Below are positions 24,550-33,757 of a stretch of 64,000 nt of DNA, piece by piece (positions within the stretch are counted from its first letter, which is position 1; the number at the start of each line of letters is the position of its first letter). This DNA is from UBA6398 sp963660485 (GTDB lineage: Bacteria > Bacteroidota > Bacteroidia > Bacteroidales > Bacteroidaceae). The position numbers were made by a program, and so were the translations under genes. The notes under the pieces were generated by a model, which was not told the DNA's origin, searched no databases, and saw only the letters and a program-made list of their open reading frames with translations. The stretch covers positions 1 through 64,000 of the forward strand of contig CAVKYH010000008.1 in assembly GCA_963660485.1 (NCBI GenBank), in the 5' to 3' direction.

Positions 24550-26484
24550 ATGAAAAGAATTTTACTTCCTATTTTCTCCATAATGCTCTCCGTTGGTGCT
24601 GCATGCGCCCAATCAGCCGAGCTTAAAGGAACTGCTATCGGCAGCGCCCAATCCAGTTACGCCAGTGGCGATGCTTCGGTGGCTTTCGACGGAGATCTTT
24701 CCACTTTCTACGCATCTGATGTGCGCAGCAACACTTATGCGGGATTGGACCTCGGAGAGAAACACATTATCACCAAGGTTGGTTTTGCCTCGCGCGCAGG
24801 TTGGGCAGGCCGCATGCTGCTTGGTGTGTTCGAGGGCGCAAACAGTCCCGACTTCACCGATGCCGTGCCGCTTTACATGGTAACAGAAACGCCCGAGGAC
24901 AATGTAATGACATACGCCGACGTAGATGTTTCGCGCGGTTTCCGATATGTGAGATACGTAGGTCCCAACGATGTGAGATGTAATGTGGCGGAATTGAAAT
25001 TCTATGGCTACAAGGGCGAAGGAGATGATACAAAACTTTACACGCCGACAAACCTCCCGTTGATTGTAATCCATACCGACAGCGCGAAAGCCATTACGTC
25101 AAAAGAGGAATACGTTGACGGAATAATTAGCGTGGTTTCAGAAGGAGGCACAAGCGTTTACAGCGACAGCCTGGGCATACGCGGACGCGGCAATGCCTCG
25201 TGGAGTTTCCCCAAGAAGCCGTATAAACTGAAACTTGCCAACAAGAAAAAACTCCTTGGCATGCCTGCGAAAGCCAAGAAGTGGACTCTTATAAACAACT
25301 ACGGAGACAAAACGCTCATTCGCAATGTTCTTGCGTTTCATCTCAGCGAATGTTTGGGCATGGCCTATACTCCGGCAGTCAGGCTCGTAGATGTTATGCT
25401 CAATGGCGAATATCAGGGCACCTACCAGCTGTGCGATCAGATTGAAGTGAAGAAAAACCGTGTGGACATCACGGAAATGACGCCCGAGGACAATGCTGTG
25501 CCAAATCTCACGGGAGGCTATCTCGTGGAAATCGATGCTTATGCGAGCCAGGAGAAGAATATGTTCAACGTGAGCACATATAATTTGCCCGTTACCATAA
25601 AGTCGCCGAGCGAAGACGATATCACGACGCAGCAATACAATTACATCAAGAAAACTTTCGGTCAGATGGTGGCGCGTGTGGCTTCGAGTCTGTATCTCAA
25701 CCCGTCGGTGGGTTTCCACAAATACCTTGACAAGGAATCGTTCATGAAACATTTTCTCGTAGGTGAGTTGAGCGGAAACACAGATACCTATTGGAGCGTC
25801 TACATGTACAAGGACCGCGATTCCACAAAGTTCTACACAGGTCCGGTATGGGATTTCGACCTCGCTTTCGAGAATGACGCGCGCACTCACCCGCTTTCCA
25901 GTATCAACAGCTTTCTTTATGCATCTACCAAAAGCAGTGCAGCAGGAGATATGAGGAGTTTTGTGAACAGAGTGGTAAATTCCGACAAAAACCTACTGAA
26001 ATTTATTTGGAGCGAAGCCCGAAACCTGCACGGCATAACGGTTGACGAACTGAATTCATTCCTCGACAGTTTGCAGACCACCATTTACGAATCGCAGAAG
26101 CTCAATTTCACACGTTGGCCCATCATGAATTCGCTGGTTCACCAGAATTATCAAATCACCGGCTCCTATGAAGGCGAAATGCAGACCATACGTGATTACC
26201 TTGCATGGCGCATTCCGTGGCTCGACAATATGGTAGGACTCATACCAGTGGGCATAGAAAACTTAGGAATTGCCGAAGGCAACATCGAGGCAACCGACGG
26301 AGGAATCACGATAAGCGGTATCACATCTACTGCCACGGTCAGCGTTTACGACATAAGCGGCATGCAGGTGGCGAATCAGGAGATATCGCGCGGCGAAACC
26401 CACATCTCTCTTGCGCCGGGCATTTATATCGTGAAAGCTACGAGCGGAAGCGAAACTTTGAAGAAGAAAGTCATAGTGAAATAA
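24550..26484 (+). CDS. secreted CotH-family protein with T9SS tail (paralog 2)
   Basis: A 644-residue paralog of the gene before it, colinear from end to end: signal peptide, discoidin-like domain (LDLGEKHIITKVGFASRAGW near residue 68), CotH domain (RGRGNASWSFPKKPYKLKL, GPVWDFDLAFENDA) and type IX sorting tail (VYDISGMQVANQE, GIYIVKATSG). The two are most alike in the CotH core and differ most around residues 365-385 and 455-480 and in the tail. An ancient tandem duplication rather than a recent one, since codons differ throughout. It has its own promoter and a strong terminator. Confidence 0.85.
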   Translation: MKRILLPIFSIMLSVGAACAQSAELKGTAIGSAQSSYASGDASVAFDGDLSTFYASDVRSNTYAGLDLGEKHIITKVGFASRAGWAGRMLLGVFEGANSPDFTDAVPLYMVTETPEDNVMTYADVDVSRGFRYVRYVGPNDVRCNVAELKFYGYKGEGDDTKLYTPTNLPLIVIHTDSAKAITSKEEYVDGIISVVSEGGTSVYSDSLGIRGRGNASWSFPKKPYKLKLANKKKLLGMPAKAKKWTLINNYGDKTLIRNVLAFHLSECLGMAYTPAVRLVDVMLNGEYQGTYQLCDQIEVKKNRVDITEMTPEDNAVPNLTGGYLVEIDAYASQEKNMFNVSTYNLPVTIKSPSEDDITTQQYNYIKKTFGQMVARVASSLYLNPSVGFHKYLDKESFMKHFLVGELSGNTDTYWSVYMYKDRDSTKFYTGPVWDFDLAFENDARTHPLSSINSFLYASTKSSAAGDMRSFVNRVVNSDKNLLKFIWSEARNLHGITVDELNSFLDSLQTTIYESQKLNFTRWPIMNSLVHQNYQITGSYEGEMQTIRDYLAWRIPWLDNMVGLIPVGIENLGIAEGNIEATDGGITISGITSTATVSVYDISGMQVANQEISRGETHISLAPGIYIVKATSGSETLKKKVIVK

Positions 26485-26517
26485 GATATCGCGGATTCAG
26501 GTTCGCGTAAAAACCAA

Positions 26518-26555
26518 ACAAAGACTTGCGGGAAACTGCAAGTCTTTGTTTTTTA
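26518..26555 (+). terminator. terminator after the CotH pair
   Basis: 12-bp stem ACAAAGACTTGC / GCAAGTCTTTGT with loop GGGAAACT, then TTTTTT. Confidence 0.9.
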
Positions 26556-26610
26556 GTCTTTTCAAACGGTTTTCGGGCGCACCATACGGGTTGAAAATCC
26601 TGCCTCCTAA

Positions 26611-26890
26611 CGCATTGAAAAAACTACAAGGCATCTCGCAAAAACTCCGGGCCATGTAATTTAAATTAGATGCGTCGGAATTTAAATTTGGTGGCCCGGA
26701 GTTTTTCCGCCATGCGCCGCAAGTTTTTTGCCATGCACAGCATGGTTTTTGGCTCGCGGGAAAAAAACTTCCAACTTGCGGAACGAGGCGTCTGACATGC
26801 GGAAAAATACATTCGTTTCGGCTCGCAAAAAATCGTAAATAAGGCGTGCGAAAAGCCAGTGGGTATATCGTTTTTACGATATACTATATG
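26611..26890. repeat. family A modular palindrome, copy 5 (long form, inverted)
   Basis: Core at 26639-26706 reads CCGGGCCATGT, AATTTAAATT, AGATGCGTCGG, AATTTAAATT, TGGTGGCCCGG: the reverse complement of copies 2 and 3. The match continues rightwards for about 180 bases (GCCATGCACAGCATGG, GCGTCTGACATGCGG, AAATAAGGCGTGCGA) with roughly one difference per ten bases. It fills the gap between convergent genes. Confidence 0.9.
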
Positions 26891-26912
26891 CCGAAAAACA
26901 CGTCCTGCAACG

Positions 26913-27968
26913 TTAGTGCAAAAGCGTATTCCGGTTGCGCGCCACGGCGAAATTTCCGCCGAAAAGGTTCACTGATTTCCACTCCGTGGCATCGGGCATT
27001 TGGGGCGCAAGCACCCGGCCGTCAATAGAAGCGTTGCCGTGCTCGGCATAAACCTCGTCCCATAACCCAAGGTCCACAAAACTTTGAAGCGTATGCGTTC
27101 CGCCCTCCACGAGAAGCGTCTGCACCCCACGCTTATGCAGTTCCGCAAGCAATTGGGGGATTATCGGCTGCGAATAGTCGGGGTGGAAATACTCGGCATG
27201 CACATTCGGGTCAGAATATTCGCGTTCCGTTACCGCCAGGGTGGGAGCTTCGCCGTTGAACAACTTGAGCGAGGGCGACAGTGAGGCATGGCGGTCGAGC
27301 ACTATGCGCAGCGGATTCTTACCCGCCCAGCTACGCGTGGTGAGCGAAGGGTCGTCGCATTCCGCAGTAGCCCTCCCCACGAGGATTGCCTGGTTCATGG
27401 CGCGCAGACGGTGGGAGTTCATCTGTGTGAGAGGCGTGGAAATGTGCGTTCTCACAAAGCCTTTCGCCGCAATGTAGCCATTGGAACTTTCTGCCCACTT
27501 CAATGTGATGTAGGGACGGGCAAGGCTGTGAAAAGTAATGAACCTGCGGTTTAATTCGCGGCATTCGTTGCGCAGCACATCAACTGTAACTTCAATTCCG
27601 GCGGCCCGCAGTTTTTCCACTCCCCTACCCTGCACCTTCGCAAACGGATCTATGCAGCCCACCACCACACGTTTTACGCCCGATTTCACGAGCATGTCGG
27701 CACAAGGCGGCGTCTTGCCGTAATGCGAACAAGGCTCGAGGCTCACATATACCGTGCTCTCTTTCAAAAGCGCCTTGTCCTTCACCGCATTCACGGCATT
27801 GACCTCGGCATGCGGCCCGCCGCAACGAATATGATAGCCCTCGCCTATAATCTTCCCGTCATAAACCACCACGGCTCCCACCATGGGATTGGGAGGTGCG
27901 CCATAGAATCCGCAACGTGCCAACTGCAAGCAACGGCGCATGTACATTTCGTCTGTTTCCCTGTTCAT
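26913..27968 (-). CDS. ribD: riboflavin biosynthesis deaminase/reductase RibD
   Basis: A 351-residue bifunctional enzyme. The N-terminal deaminase domain (about 1-145) has the zinc motif HAEVNAV and PCSHYGKTPPCADML; the C-terminal reductase (about 150-350) has a TLKWAESSNGYIA start and VEGGTHTLQSFVD. It performs the second and third steps from GTP towards riboflavin: deamination, then NADPH reduction of the ribosyl group. Normal length. It stands alone here, divergent from prmC. Confidence 0.93.
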   Translation of the reverse strand: MNRETDEMYMRRCLQLARCGFYGAPPNPMVGAVVVYDGKIIGEGYHIRCGGPHAEVNAVNAVKDKALLKESTVYVSLEPCSHYGKTPPCADMLVKSGVKRVVVGCIDPFAKVQGRGVEKLRAAGIEVTVDVLRNECRELNRRFITFHSLARPYITLKWAESSNGYIAAKGFVRTHISTPLTQMNSHRLRAMNQAILVGRATAECDDPSLTTRSWAGKNPLRIVLDRHASLSPSLKLFNGEAPTLAVTEREYSDPNVHAEYFHPDYSQPIIPQLLAELHKRGVQTLLVEGGTHTLQSFVDLGLWDEVYAEHGNASIDGRVLAPQMPDATEWKSVNLFGGNFAVARNRNTLLH

Positions 27969-27985
27969 AATTCAACTAATAAGCG

Positions 27986-27993
27986 TAACTTTG
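27986..27993 (+). promoter_or_regulatory. -7 box for prmC-recX-comF
   Basis: TAACTTTG, 24 bases before the prmC ATG. Confidence 0.5.
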
Positions 27994-28016
27994 TCAATAA
28001 TCTCCACCCCAAAACA

Positions 28017-28856
28017 ATGGACAGCCGTTATCTTGAAGCCGTAAGCCGTTTGTCGCGCCACTATCCCCAAGGCGAGGCGCGCGCCATGGCCCGTGTGCTG
28101 CTCGAAGACGCCTTTGGAGTGGATATCAACGATGTTTATGCTGACAAAGTTAGGCAATTTTCGGCTGAAGAGGCCGACGATTTCGCCACAATGCTCTGCA
28201 AACTCGACAACAACGAACCTGTGCAATACGTAACGGGCACTGCAATGTGGGGAAACCTGAAACTGCACGTGGAAAAAGGCGTGTTGATTCCCCGGCCCGA
28301 GACATTGGAGCTCGCACAATGGGCAGCAACTGAATGCAAAGCCGGAGCGCGCATTCTGGAACTGGGAACGGGCAGCGGATGTATAGCCATATTTCTGGCG
28401 AAATACGTGGAAAACGCGCGCGTAAAGGCTGTGGACAAAAGCAAGACGGCTCTGAAAATCGCAACAGGCAATGCGGCACAACTCGGAGCGCATATAGATT
28501 TCGCCGAAGCCGACATGCTTGACCCTACATTTGCCCAAAACGAAACTTTCGACCTTGTAATAAGCAATCCGCCCTATGTGTGCGAAAGCGAAAAGGCGGA
28601 AATGGAGCGCAATGTGCTTGACCATGAACCCGGCGAGGCTTTGTTTGTGAGCGACGAGAGACCTTTGGTATTCTACGAAGCCATTGCGGAAATCGCGGAG
28701 CGCACTTTGGCAGAACACGGGTGCGTGATGGTGGAAATCAACCGCATGTTTCCCGAAGAAACGGCTGAAGTGTTTCGCCGCCACGGCTTCTCGTCCACAC
28801 AGATACGCCGCGACGAGCAGGGAAACCCGAGAATGATAAAAGCCCAACGCTTATGA
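28017..28856 (+). CDS. prmC: peptide chain release factor N5-glutamine methyltransferase PrmC
   Basis: A 279-residue SAM-dependent methyltransferase that methylates the Gln of the GGQ motif in release factors. Visible are the SAM motif ILELGTGSGCIAIFLA near residue 113 and the catalytic NPPY as ISNPPYVCE near residue 182, after the N-terminal helical domain. The ATG at 28017 gives the normal N-terminus and lies after the -7 box. The stop overlaps recX by 4 bases. Confidence 0.95.
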   Translation: MDSRYLEAVSRLSRHYPQGEARAMARVLLEDAFGVDINDVYADKVRQFSAEEADDFATMLCKLDNNEPVQYVTGTAMWGNLKLHVEKGVLIPRPETLELAQWAATECKAGARILELGTGSGCIAIFLAKYVENARVKAVDKSKTALKIATGNAAQLGAHIDFAEADMLDPTFAQNETFDLVISNPPYVCESEKAEMERNVLDHEPGEALFVSDERPLVFYEAIAEIAERTLAEHGCVMVEINRMFPEETAEVFRRHGFSSTQIRRDEQGNPRMIKAQRL

Positions 28857-29329
28857 ACGAACGCAAACCCATGAAGCCGCAAACGGCATTGGAACGCCTT
28901 GCATCGGCATGTGCCAAAACGGAATACTGCGAGGAAGATCTGCGGCGCAAGATGCGCTCATGGTTTGTGGACGAGGAATATCACGACGAAATAATCGACT
29001 CTCTGCGCAACGAGAACTATATTGACGATGCGCGTTACTGCCGCGCTTACGTTGAGGACAAATGGCGTTTCAACCAATGGGGCAAGCAGAAAATCCGCAT
29101 GAACCTTCGCATGAAACATTTGCCCGAAGAGGAAATCGATGCCGCTTTGCAGGATATTTCCGACGAAGACTACCGCTACGTTCTCGCGCAGCTTTTGAAG
29201 CAGAAGCGCCGCTCTCTGCCCTCGGCGGGAGACTACGAAAACTATCAGAAGCTTATACGTTTTGCCATGGGGCGCGGTTTTGAGCCCGACGCAATTCGCG
29301 AATGTCTGGAGCGGGAAGCCGAAGAATGA
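28853..29329 (+). CDS. recX: RecX regulatory protein
   Basis: The 158-residue helical protein has RecX-type three-helix repeats: RRKMRSWF, then DEEYHDEIIDSLRNENYIDD, RYCRAYVEDKW and GKQKIRMNLRMK. RecX modulates RecA filaments. It is translationally coupled to prmC on one side and comF on the other, each with a 4-base ATGA overlap. Confidence 0.9.
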   Translation: MNERKPMKPQTALERLASACAKTEYCEEDLRRKMRSWFVDEEYHDEIIDSLRNENYIDDARYCRAYVEDKWRFNQWGKQKIRMNLRMKHLPEEEIDAALQDISDEDYRYVLAQLLKQKRRSLPSAGDYENYQKLIRFAMGRGFEPDAIRECLEREAEE

Positions 29330-30060
29330 AAGCCGCATCAATAATTCCAGATGCCTTTTCGGCAGCATTCCGCACCATGTCGGCGCTGCTGTTTCCGCAA
29401 CACTGCGCAATTTGCGGGCGCCGACTTTCTACGGCAGAGCACGGCGTTTGCGCCGCATGCACCCTGAAACTTCCCTATACCCGTTTTGCCGCGCTTGGAA
29501 ACAATCCCGTGGAGCGCTTGTTTGTTGGCAGGTTTCCGCTATGCCGCGCAAGCGCGTATATATTCTACAACAGCGGCACGGAAACGCGCAACCTTTTGTT
29601 TGACATCAAATATCACGGCAATTCCGGGGCAGCCCGCGAAATGGGCAGACGCATGGCCGAAGAACTCAAGGGCACGGAGTTTTTCCAAGGTATAGACGCC
29701 ATTGTGCCGGTGCCCCTTGCCCGCAAAAGGGAACGCCGACGGGGATACAACCAGAGCCTGATGATAGCTTGGGGAATAGCCGAAATTGCGGGAATACCCG
29801 TTGACAACAAAATGCTGCGGCGAGTGGTGGACAATCCCACGCAAACCCACCTCACTCAAACGCAGCGCGAAGACAATGTGAAGGGGATATTCCGCGCCTA
29901 CAACCCACAAAGGATAACGGGCAAGCACCTTCTGCTTATTGACGACGTGGTAACGACGGGCGCAACGCTCACATCGTGCGCCGACACGCTGATTGCCGCC
30001 GGAGCAAAGGAGATAAGCATTCTCACACTTGCCGCCTCGCGAAACATAGGAGTGTGGTAA
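29326..30060 (+). CDS. ComF-family phosphoribosyltransferase-like protein
   Basis: The 244-residue protein has a zinc-finger-like N-terminus (CAICGRRL and CAAC near residues 26-47) and a C-terminal phosphoribosyltransferase domain with the PRPP loop LLIDDVVTTGATLTSCAD near residue 205. ComF proteins act in DNA uptake in some bacteria; elsewhere the role is unclear. The start at 29326 overlaps the recX stop by 4 bases; the slightly longer in-frame ATG at 29302 is less likely. Confidence 0.88.
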   Translation: MKAASIIPDAFSAAFRTMSALLFPQHCAICGRRLSTAEHGVCAACTLKLPYTRFAALGNNPVERLFVGRFPLCRASAYIFYNSGTETRNLLFDIKYHGNSGAAREMGRRMAEELKGTEFFQGIDAIVPVPLARKRERRRGYNQSLMIAWGIAEIAGIPVDNKMLRRVVDNPTQTHLTQTQREDNVKGIFRAYNPQRITGKHLLLIDDVVTTGATLTSCADTLIAAGAKEISILTLAASRNIGVW

Positions 30061-30080
30061 AAAACAACACGCTGTTCGGC

Positions 30081-30172
30081 GTAAAAACTCCGGGCCACCA
30101 AATTTAAATTCCAGGCCATGTAATTTAAATTAGATGCGTCGGAGTTTTTACGAGATGCCGTGTAGTTTTTCC
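30081..30172. repeat. family A modular palindrome, copy 6
   Basis: Tags in order: CCGGGCCACCA, CCAGGCCATGT, then AGATGCGTCGG, each separated by AATTTAAATT, followed by AGTTTTTACGAGATGCCG and a second T run. The outer tags do not pair with each other. It lies between comF and the M13 peptidase. Confidence 0.9.
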
Positions 30173-30274
30173 GTGCGGCATTTGTTTGCAAAGCATATCT
30201 GCAATAATTCTCCGCAACAGCGCAAAACATGCTTAAAATATAAAGTATGATTTCACTGATTGTCAGTTTTTTTC

Positions 30275-30282
30275 TTACTTTG
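30275..30282 (+). promoter_or_regulatory. -7 box for the M13 peptidase gene
   Basis: TTACTTTG followed by CACC, one base off TAnnTTTG. It lies inside the frame extended to ATG 30260 and so rules out that start. Confidence 0.4.
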
Positions 30283-30340
30283 CACCCTTGAAATATCTAC
30301 ACCGCCGCAAAGCGGTGTAATGCAAAACGTTTTTAGAAAA

Positions 30341-32374
30341 ATGAACTGGAAATTTGTTATGGCAGCATGCATTTCATATGGAATATCAACAGGCATGCAA
30401 GCTCAGGAACTCAAGAGCGGAATCGACAAGGCAAACCTTAACACAACCGTAAAGCCGGGCGACGACTTTTATGAGTATGCCGCCGGAAACTGGCTCAAGA
30501 CCCACCCACTCGACGACGTGCACCCGATGAACGGAGCGTTTACAGATTTGGACGAACAGAACAACGACCGTATTAAAGAGCTTATAGCGGAATATGCAGC
30601 CAAGCAAATGCCGCAGGGAACCGACGGGCAGAAACTCGGCGCGCTTTACCGCATGTATATGGACAGCGTGAAGCGAAACAAACTCGGATACAAACCTATC
30701 AAGAAGACACTCGAAAGAGTGCGCAAGGTGAAAGACCGCAAGGAATGCATACATCTGATGTATGAGCTCGGAGCAAAAGGCTACGGCACCACATTGTTTA
30801 CATTCGCGCTCAGCATAAATCCCAACAATGCCAGCCAATATATGTTTGCCACCCTACAAGGCGGACTCGGACTCGACCCCGAATACTACACCAACCCCAA
30901 CGAGCAACAAAAAGCCGTGGCCGAGGCATACAAGAGCCTTATGAAAGACTACTTCAAAATGGTAGGAAACAAAGATAAGGCAGCCGAGAAAAAAATGCAG
31001 GCAGTTTGGGCACTCGAAACCCAACTTGCACAACACAGCTACGACCAGGTGAAACGCCGCGACCCGAAAGAAAACACGCATCTCATGAGCTGGCAGCAAC
31101 TCAAGCAAGAGTTCAAAAACATTGACTGGAACATGATTTGCGAAACCTATGGCTATCCCTCCGACATCGACACTGTGGACGTTAAGCAGCCCGAACCTAT
31201 TCACGAGGTGGAGAATATTCTTGCCAATACCGACCTTGAAACCATCAAGGCCTATATGGAAGTTTCGGTGGTGGGCTCTTCGGCAAGCCTTCTCTCAGAC
31301 AATTTCCAAGACCGCCGTTTTGAATACACCAAAGTGCGCTATGGAGTGAAAGAACAGCAGCCGCGATGGAAACGTTCCGTAGCTTTTCTCGACAATATAC
31401 TGGGAGAAACAATCGGAAAACTGTATGTGGACAAATATTTCCCCGAGAGCAACAAACAAAGAGTGTATATGTTGATAAAGAACTTGCAGAACGCTTTTGC
31501 GGAACGCATCAAAGACAATACTTGGATGACCGACGCAACAAAGGCAAACGCTCTGAGCAAGCTCAAAAACATGGTAATAAACGTGGGATACCCCGACAAA
31601 TGGGAAGGATTGGAGAAATATGTGCAGGTGGACGAGAACAAAACGCTGAGGGAGAACATTGACGAAATCACAATGGCTTCGCGCAAAGGCGAAATAGAAT
31701 ATTATTGGCACAAGCCCGTAGATCGTCACCAAATGGGCTGCACCCCGCAAACCGTAAATGCGTTCTACAATCCACTATTCAACAGTATAAATTTCCCGGC
31801 AGCCATATTGCAGCCTCCTTTCTTTGATGCCGAAGCCGACGACGCGGCAAACTATGGCGCGATAGGCTGTGTGATAGGCCACGAAATGAGTCATGGTTTC
31901 GACGACAAGGGTTGCTCTTACGACAAGGACGGCAACTTGAAAAACTGGTGGACCGACGAGGACAAAAAGAACTTCGAACAACGCACAAAAGTATTGGAAG
32001 AATGGTTTGGAAGCAAGGAAATGCAACCCGGACTAAAGGTTAACGGAAAGAAGACATTGGGCGAAAACATCGGCGACAACGGCGGAATAAACATAGCGTT
32101 CCAGGCTTTCAAAAACACAATGCTCAACAATCCGCTCGGAGAGAAGGACGGATTTACGCCAGAGCAGAGATTTTTCCTGTCATACGGCCGCATGTGGGCA
32201 AGCAACGTAGCCCCGCAATTCGTGGCCTATATTGTTAACAGCGATGTGCACTCCCCGAATATTCTACGCGTGAATGCCGCACTTCCTATGATTGATGCGT
32301 GGTATTCGGCGTTTGATATCAAAGAGGGCGACAAACTTTATGTTCCCGCCGAAAAGCGTGCACATATCTGGTAA
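30341..32374 (+). CDS. M13-family (neprilysin-like) metallopeptidase
   Basis: The 677-residue protein has a signal peptide (to about residue 22, ending MQA-QE) and then the long M13 helical domain. The zinc site is VIGHEMSHGFDDKG (HExxH) near residue 515, and ENIGDNGGINIAF near 575 supplies the third ligand Glu and the Asp. The protein ends in the family's usual Trp. It cleaves peptides, probably in the periplasm or outside. An ATG at 30320 is an alternative start that would lengthen the signal peptide by 7 residues. Confidence 0.92.
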   Translation: MNWKFVMAACISYGISTGMQAQELKSGIDKANLNTTVKPGDDFYEYAAGNWLKTHPLDDVHPMNGAFTDLDEQNNDRIKELIAEYAAKQMPQGTDGQKLGALYRMYMDSVKRNKLGYKPIKKTLERVRKVKDRKECIHLMYELGAKGYGTTLFTFALSINPNNASQYMFATLQGGLGLDPEYYTNPNEQQKAVAEAYKSLMKDYFKMVGNKDKAAEKKMQAVWALETQLAQHSYDQVKRRDPKENTHLMSWQQLKQEFKNIDWNMICETYGYPSDIDTVDVKQPEPIHEVENILANTDLETIKAYMEVSVVGSSASLLSDNFQDRRFEYTKVRYGVKEQQPRWKRSVAFLDNILGETIGKLYVDKYFPESNKQRVYMLIKNLQNAFAERIKDNTWMTDATKANALSKLKNMVINVGYPDKWEGLEKYVQVDENKTLRENIDEITMASRKGEIEYYWHKPVDRHQMGCTPQTVNAFYNPLFNSINFPAAILQPPFFDAEADDAANYGAIGCVIGHEMSHGFDDKGCSYDKDGNLKNWWTDEDKKNFEQRTKVLEEWFGSKEMQPGLKVNGKKTLGENIGDNGGINIAFQAFKNTMLNNPLGEKDGFTPEQRFFLSYGRMWASNVAPQFVAYIVNSDVHSPNILRVNAALPMIDAWYSAFDIKEGDKLYVPAEKRAHIW

Positions 32375-32402
32375 AGCAGACGTTTTAAATACATACGTTC
32401 CC

Positions 32403-32490
32403 GTAAAAACTCCGACGCATCTAATTTAAATTAGATGCGTCGGAGTTTAAATTATATCAGACCTAGTTTTTACGAAATGCCTTGTCGTAA
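32403..32490. repeat. family A modular palindrome, copy 7, with family B half-tag
   Basis: A perfect 42-base palindrome at 32407-32448: AAACT, CCGACGCATCT, AATTTAAATT and the reverse complements. Then AAATTATATCAGACCTAG and TTTTTACGAAATGCC, a hybrid of families A and B. It lies between convergent genes (M13 peptidase, rnc). Confidence 0.95.
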
Positions 32491-32523
32491 AAAGCAAATC
32501 TTATACGGCTGAAAAATAGAGCC

Positions 32524-33708
32524 TTATTCGCCGAACGCCTTGCTTTCGGCTGCGGCAATAATATCGTTGCGATTGCCCGATGTGCTTACAGTTTCTTTCT
32601 GTTCGCCGCGTTGTTGGTTTCTCGCGGCATTACGCCTTGGCGCATTGCGTCGCCGGCGGTTTGCATTTCCCTCGGCAGCAGTTGAAGATGCGCCGGAGTT
32701 TTTGGCATTCGGCTCAACATTGCGTTGTGTCGCGTCATCGCCCATAGCAATAGCCTTTATGCTCTGCTGCATAGCCCTCGCTTTTGGCGAATCAGGGTTG
32801 GCAACCTGCGCCTTGTCGCTCACGGCACGACGCGGTGCCGAATTGCGTCGACGCTGATGCTGCTGCGGACGCTTCTGAGCCTCTTCGTCGCCCACACGCG
32901 GAGGAACACTCACAAGTTCAGCCTCCATAGCAGTACGCGCCTCCTTTGCCTTTAGTATTTCAGCAACAGTCTGCTTGTTTTTGTTGAGCATTTTAAGCGT
33001 TTCGCGGGCTGCATTCTGGTGGCTCTCCTTTTTTGAAAATCCGTTGCCCTTTCCACATTCCACTCCCTCGATTATCACAGTGGCTGAAAACGCCGGCGTT
33101 TCACTGGTGGCAGCATTGTTTGGAGCATCGTCCGACTTGATTTCTATTCTCAGGCGGTTGCGCTGCGCCCATTCAAGCAGTTTGCTCTTGAAATTCACTT
33201 CCTTTTTTGCAACATTGTCGAGATTCAAATGCGCAGCAATTATGCGGCGTCGCAAAAACCACATGCAATGCGAATAACCCCTGTCGAGATAAATTGCGCC
33301 CACAATGGCCTCGAAAGCATTGCCGCTGATATAACTGTTGTGCCCGCTCTGATGGCTGCTGGAGCGTATGAGTTTGTCGAGACCCACTTCCTCCGCCATT
33401 TTGTTGAGCGTGTCGCGTTGCACAAGCTTGCTGCGCGTTGTGGTAAGGAACCCCTCGCGTTTTCCATCAAAATGGCGGTAAACAATGTCGCTCGTTACAG
33501 CCTCAATCACCGCATCGCCAAGAAATTCCAATCGCTCGTTGTTTATCCTATGTCCGTTTTGCGACTTCATGGCAACCGACTTGTGGGAAAGCGCCTGCTT
33601 GTAGATGTCAATGTTGTGGGGATAAAAACCCAATATGGAGTATAACGATGAAAAAAGCTCCTTATCCTTTCGGAAAGGGAGCTTTAGTTTATCTATGAAA
33701 TTAATCAT
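32524..33708 (-). CDS. rnc: ribonuclease III with long basic tail
   Basis: A 394-residue RNase III. The catalytic domain carries the signature NERLEFLGDAVIEAV near residue 57 and the second acidic site in NAFEAIVGAIYLD near 130; the double-stranded RNA-binding domain follows (about 170-243; GKGNGFSKKESHQNAARE). It cleaves double-stranded RNA in rRNA and mRNA processing. Unlike typical enzymes of about 230-310 residues, it continues for about 150 residues of low-complexity sequence rich in Arg, Ala, Asn and Gln (RRRRNAPRRNAARNQQR), likely disordered and RNA binding. Third gene of acpP-fabF-rnc, 49 bases after fabF. Confidence 0.93.
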   Translation of the reverse strand: MINFIDKLKLPFRKDKELFSSLYSILGFYPHNIDIYKQALSHKSVAMKSQNGHRINNERLEFLGDAVIEAVTSDIVYRHFDGKREGFLTTTRSKLVQRDTLNKMAEEVGLDKLIRSSSHQSGHNSYISGNAFEAIVGAIYLDRGYSHCMWFLRRRIIAAHLNLDNVAKKEVNFKSKLLEWAQRNRLRIEIKSDDAPNNAATSETPAFSATVIIEGVECGKGNGFSKKESHQNAARETLKMLNKNKQTVAEILKAKEARTAMEAELVSVPPRVGDEEAQKRPQQHQRRRNSAPRRAVSDKAQVANPDSPKARAMQQSIKAIAMGDDATQRNVEPNAKNSGASSTAAEGNANRRRRNAPRRNAARNQQRGEQKETVSTSGNRNDIIAAAESKAFGE

Positions 33709-33757
33709 TCAGATGTAGAGATGTGCAGTTTTTAAAATTGTAATTAAGCCAGTTGGT

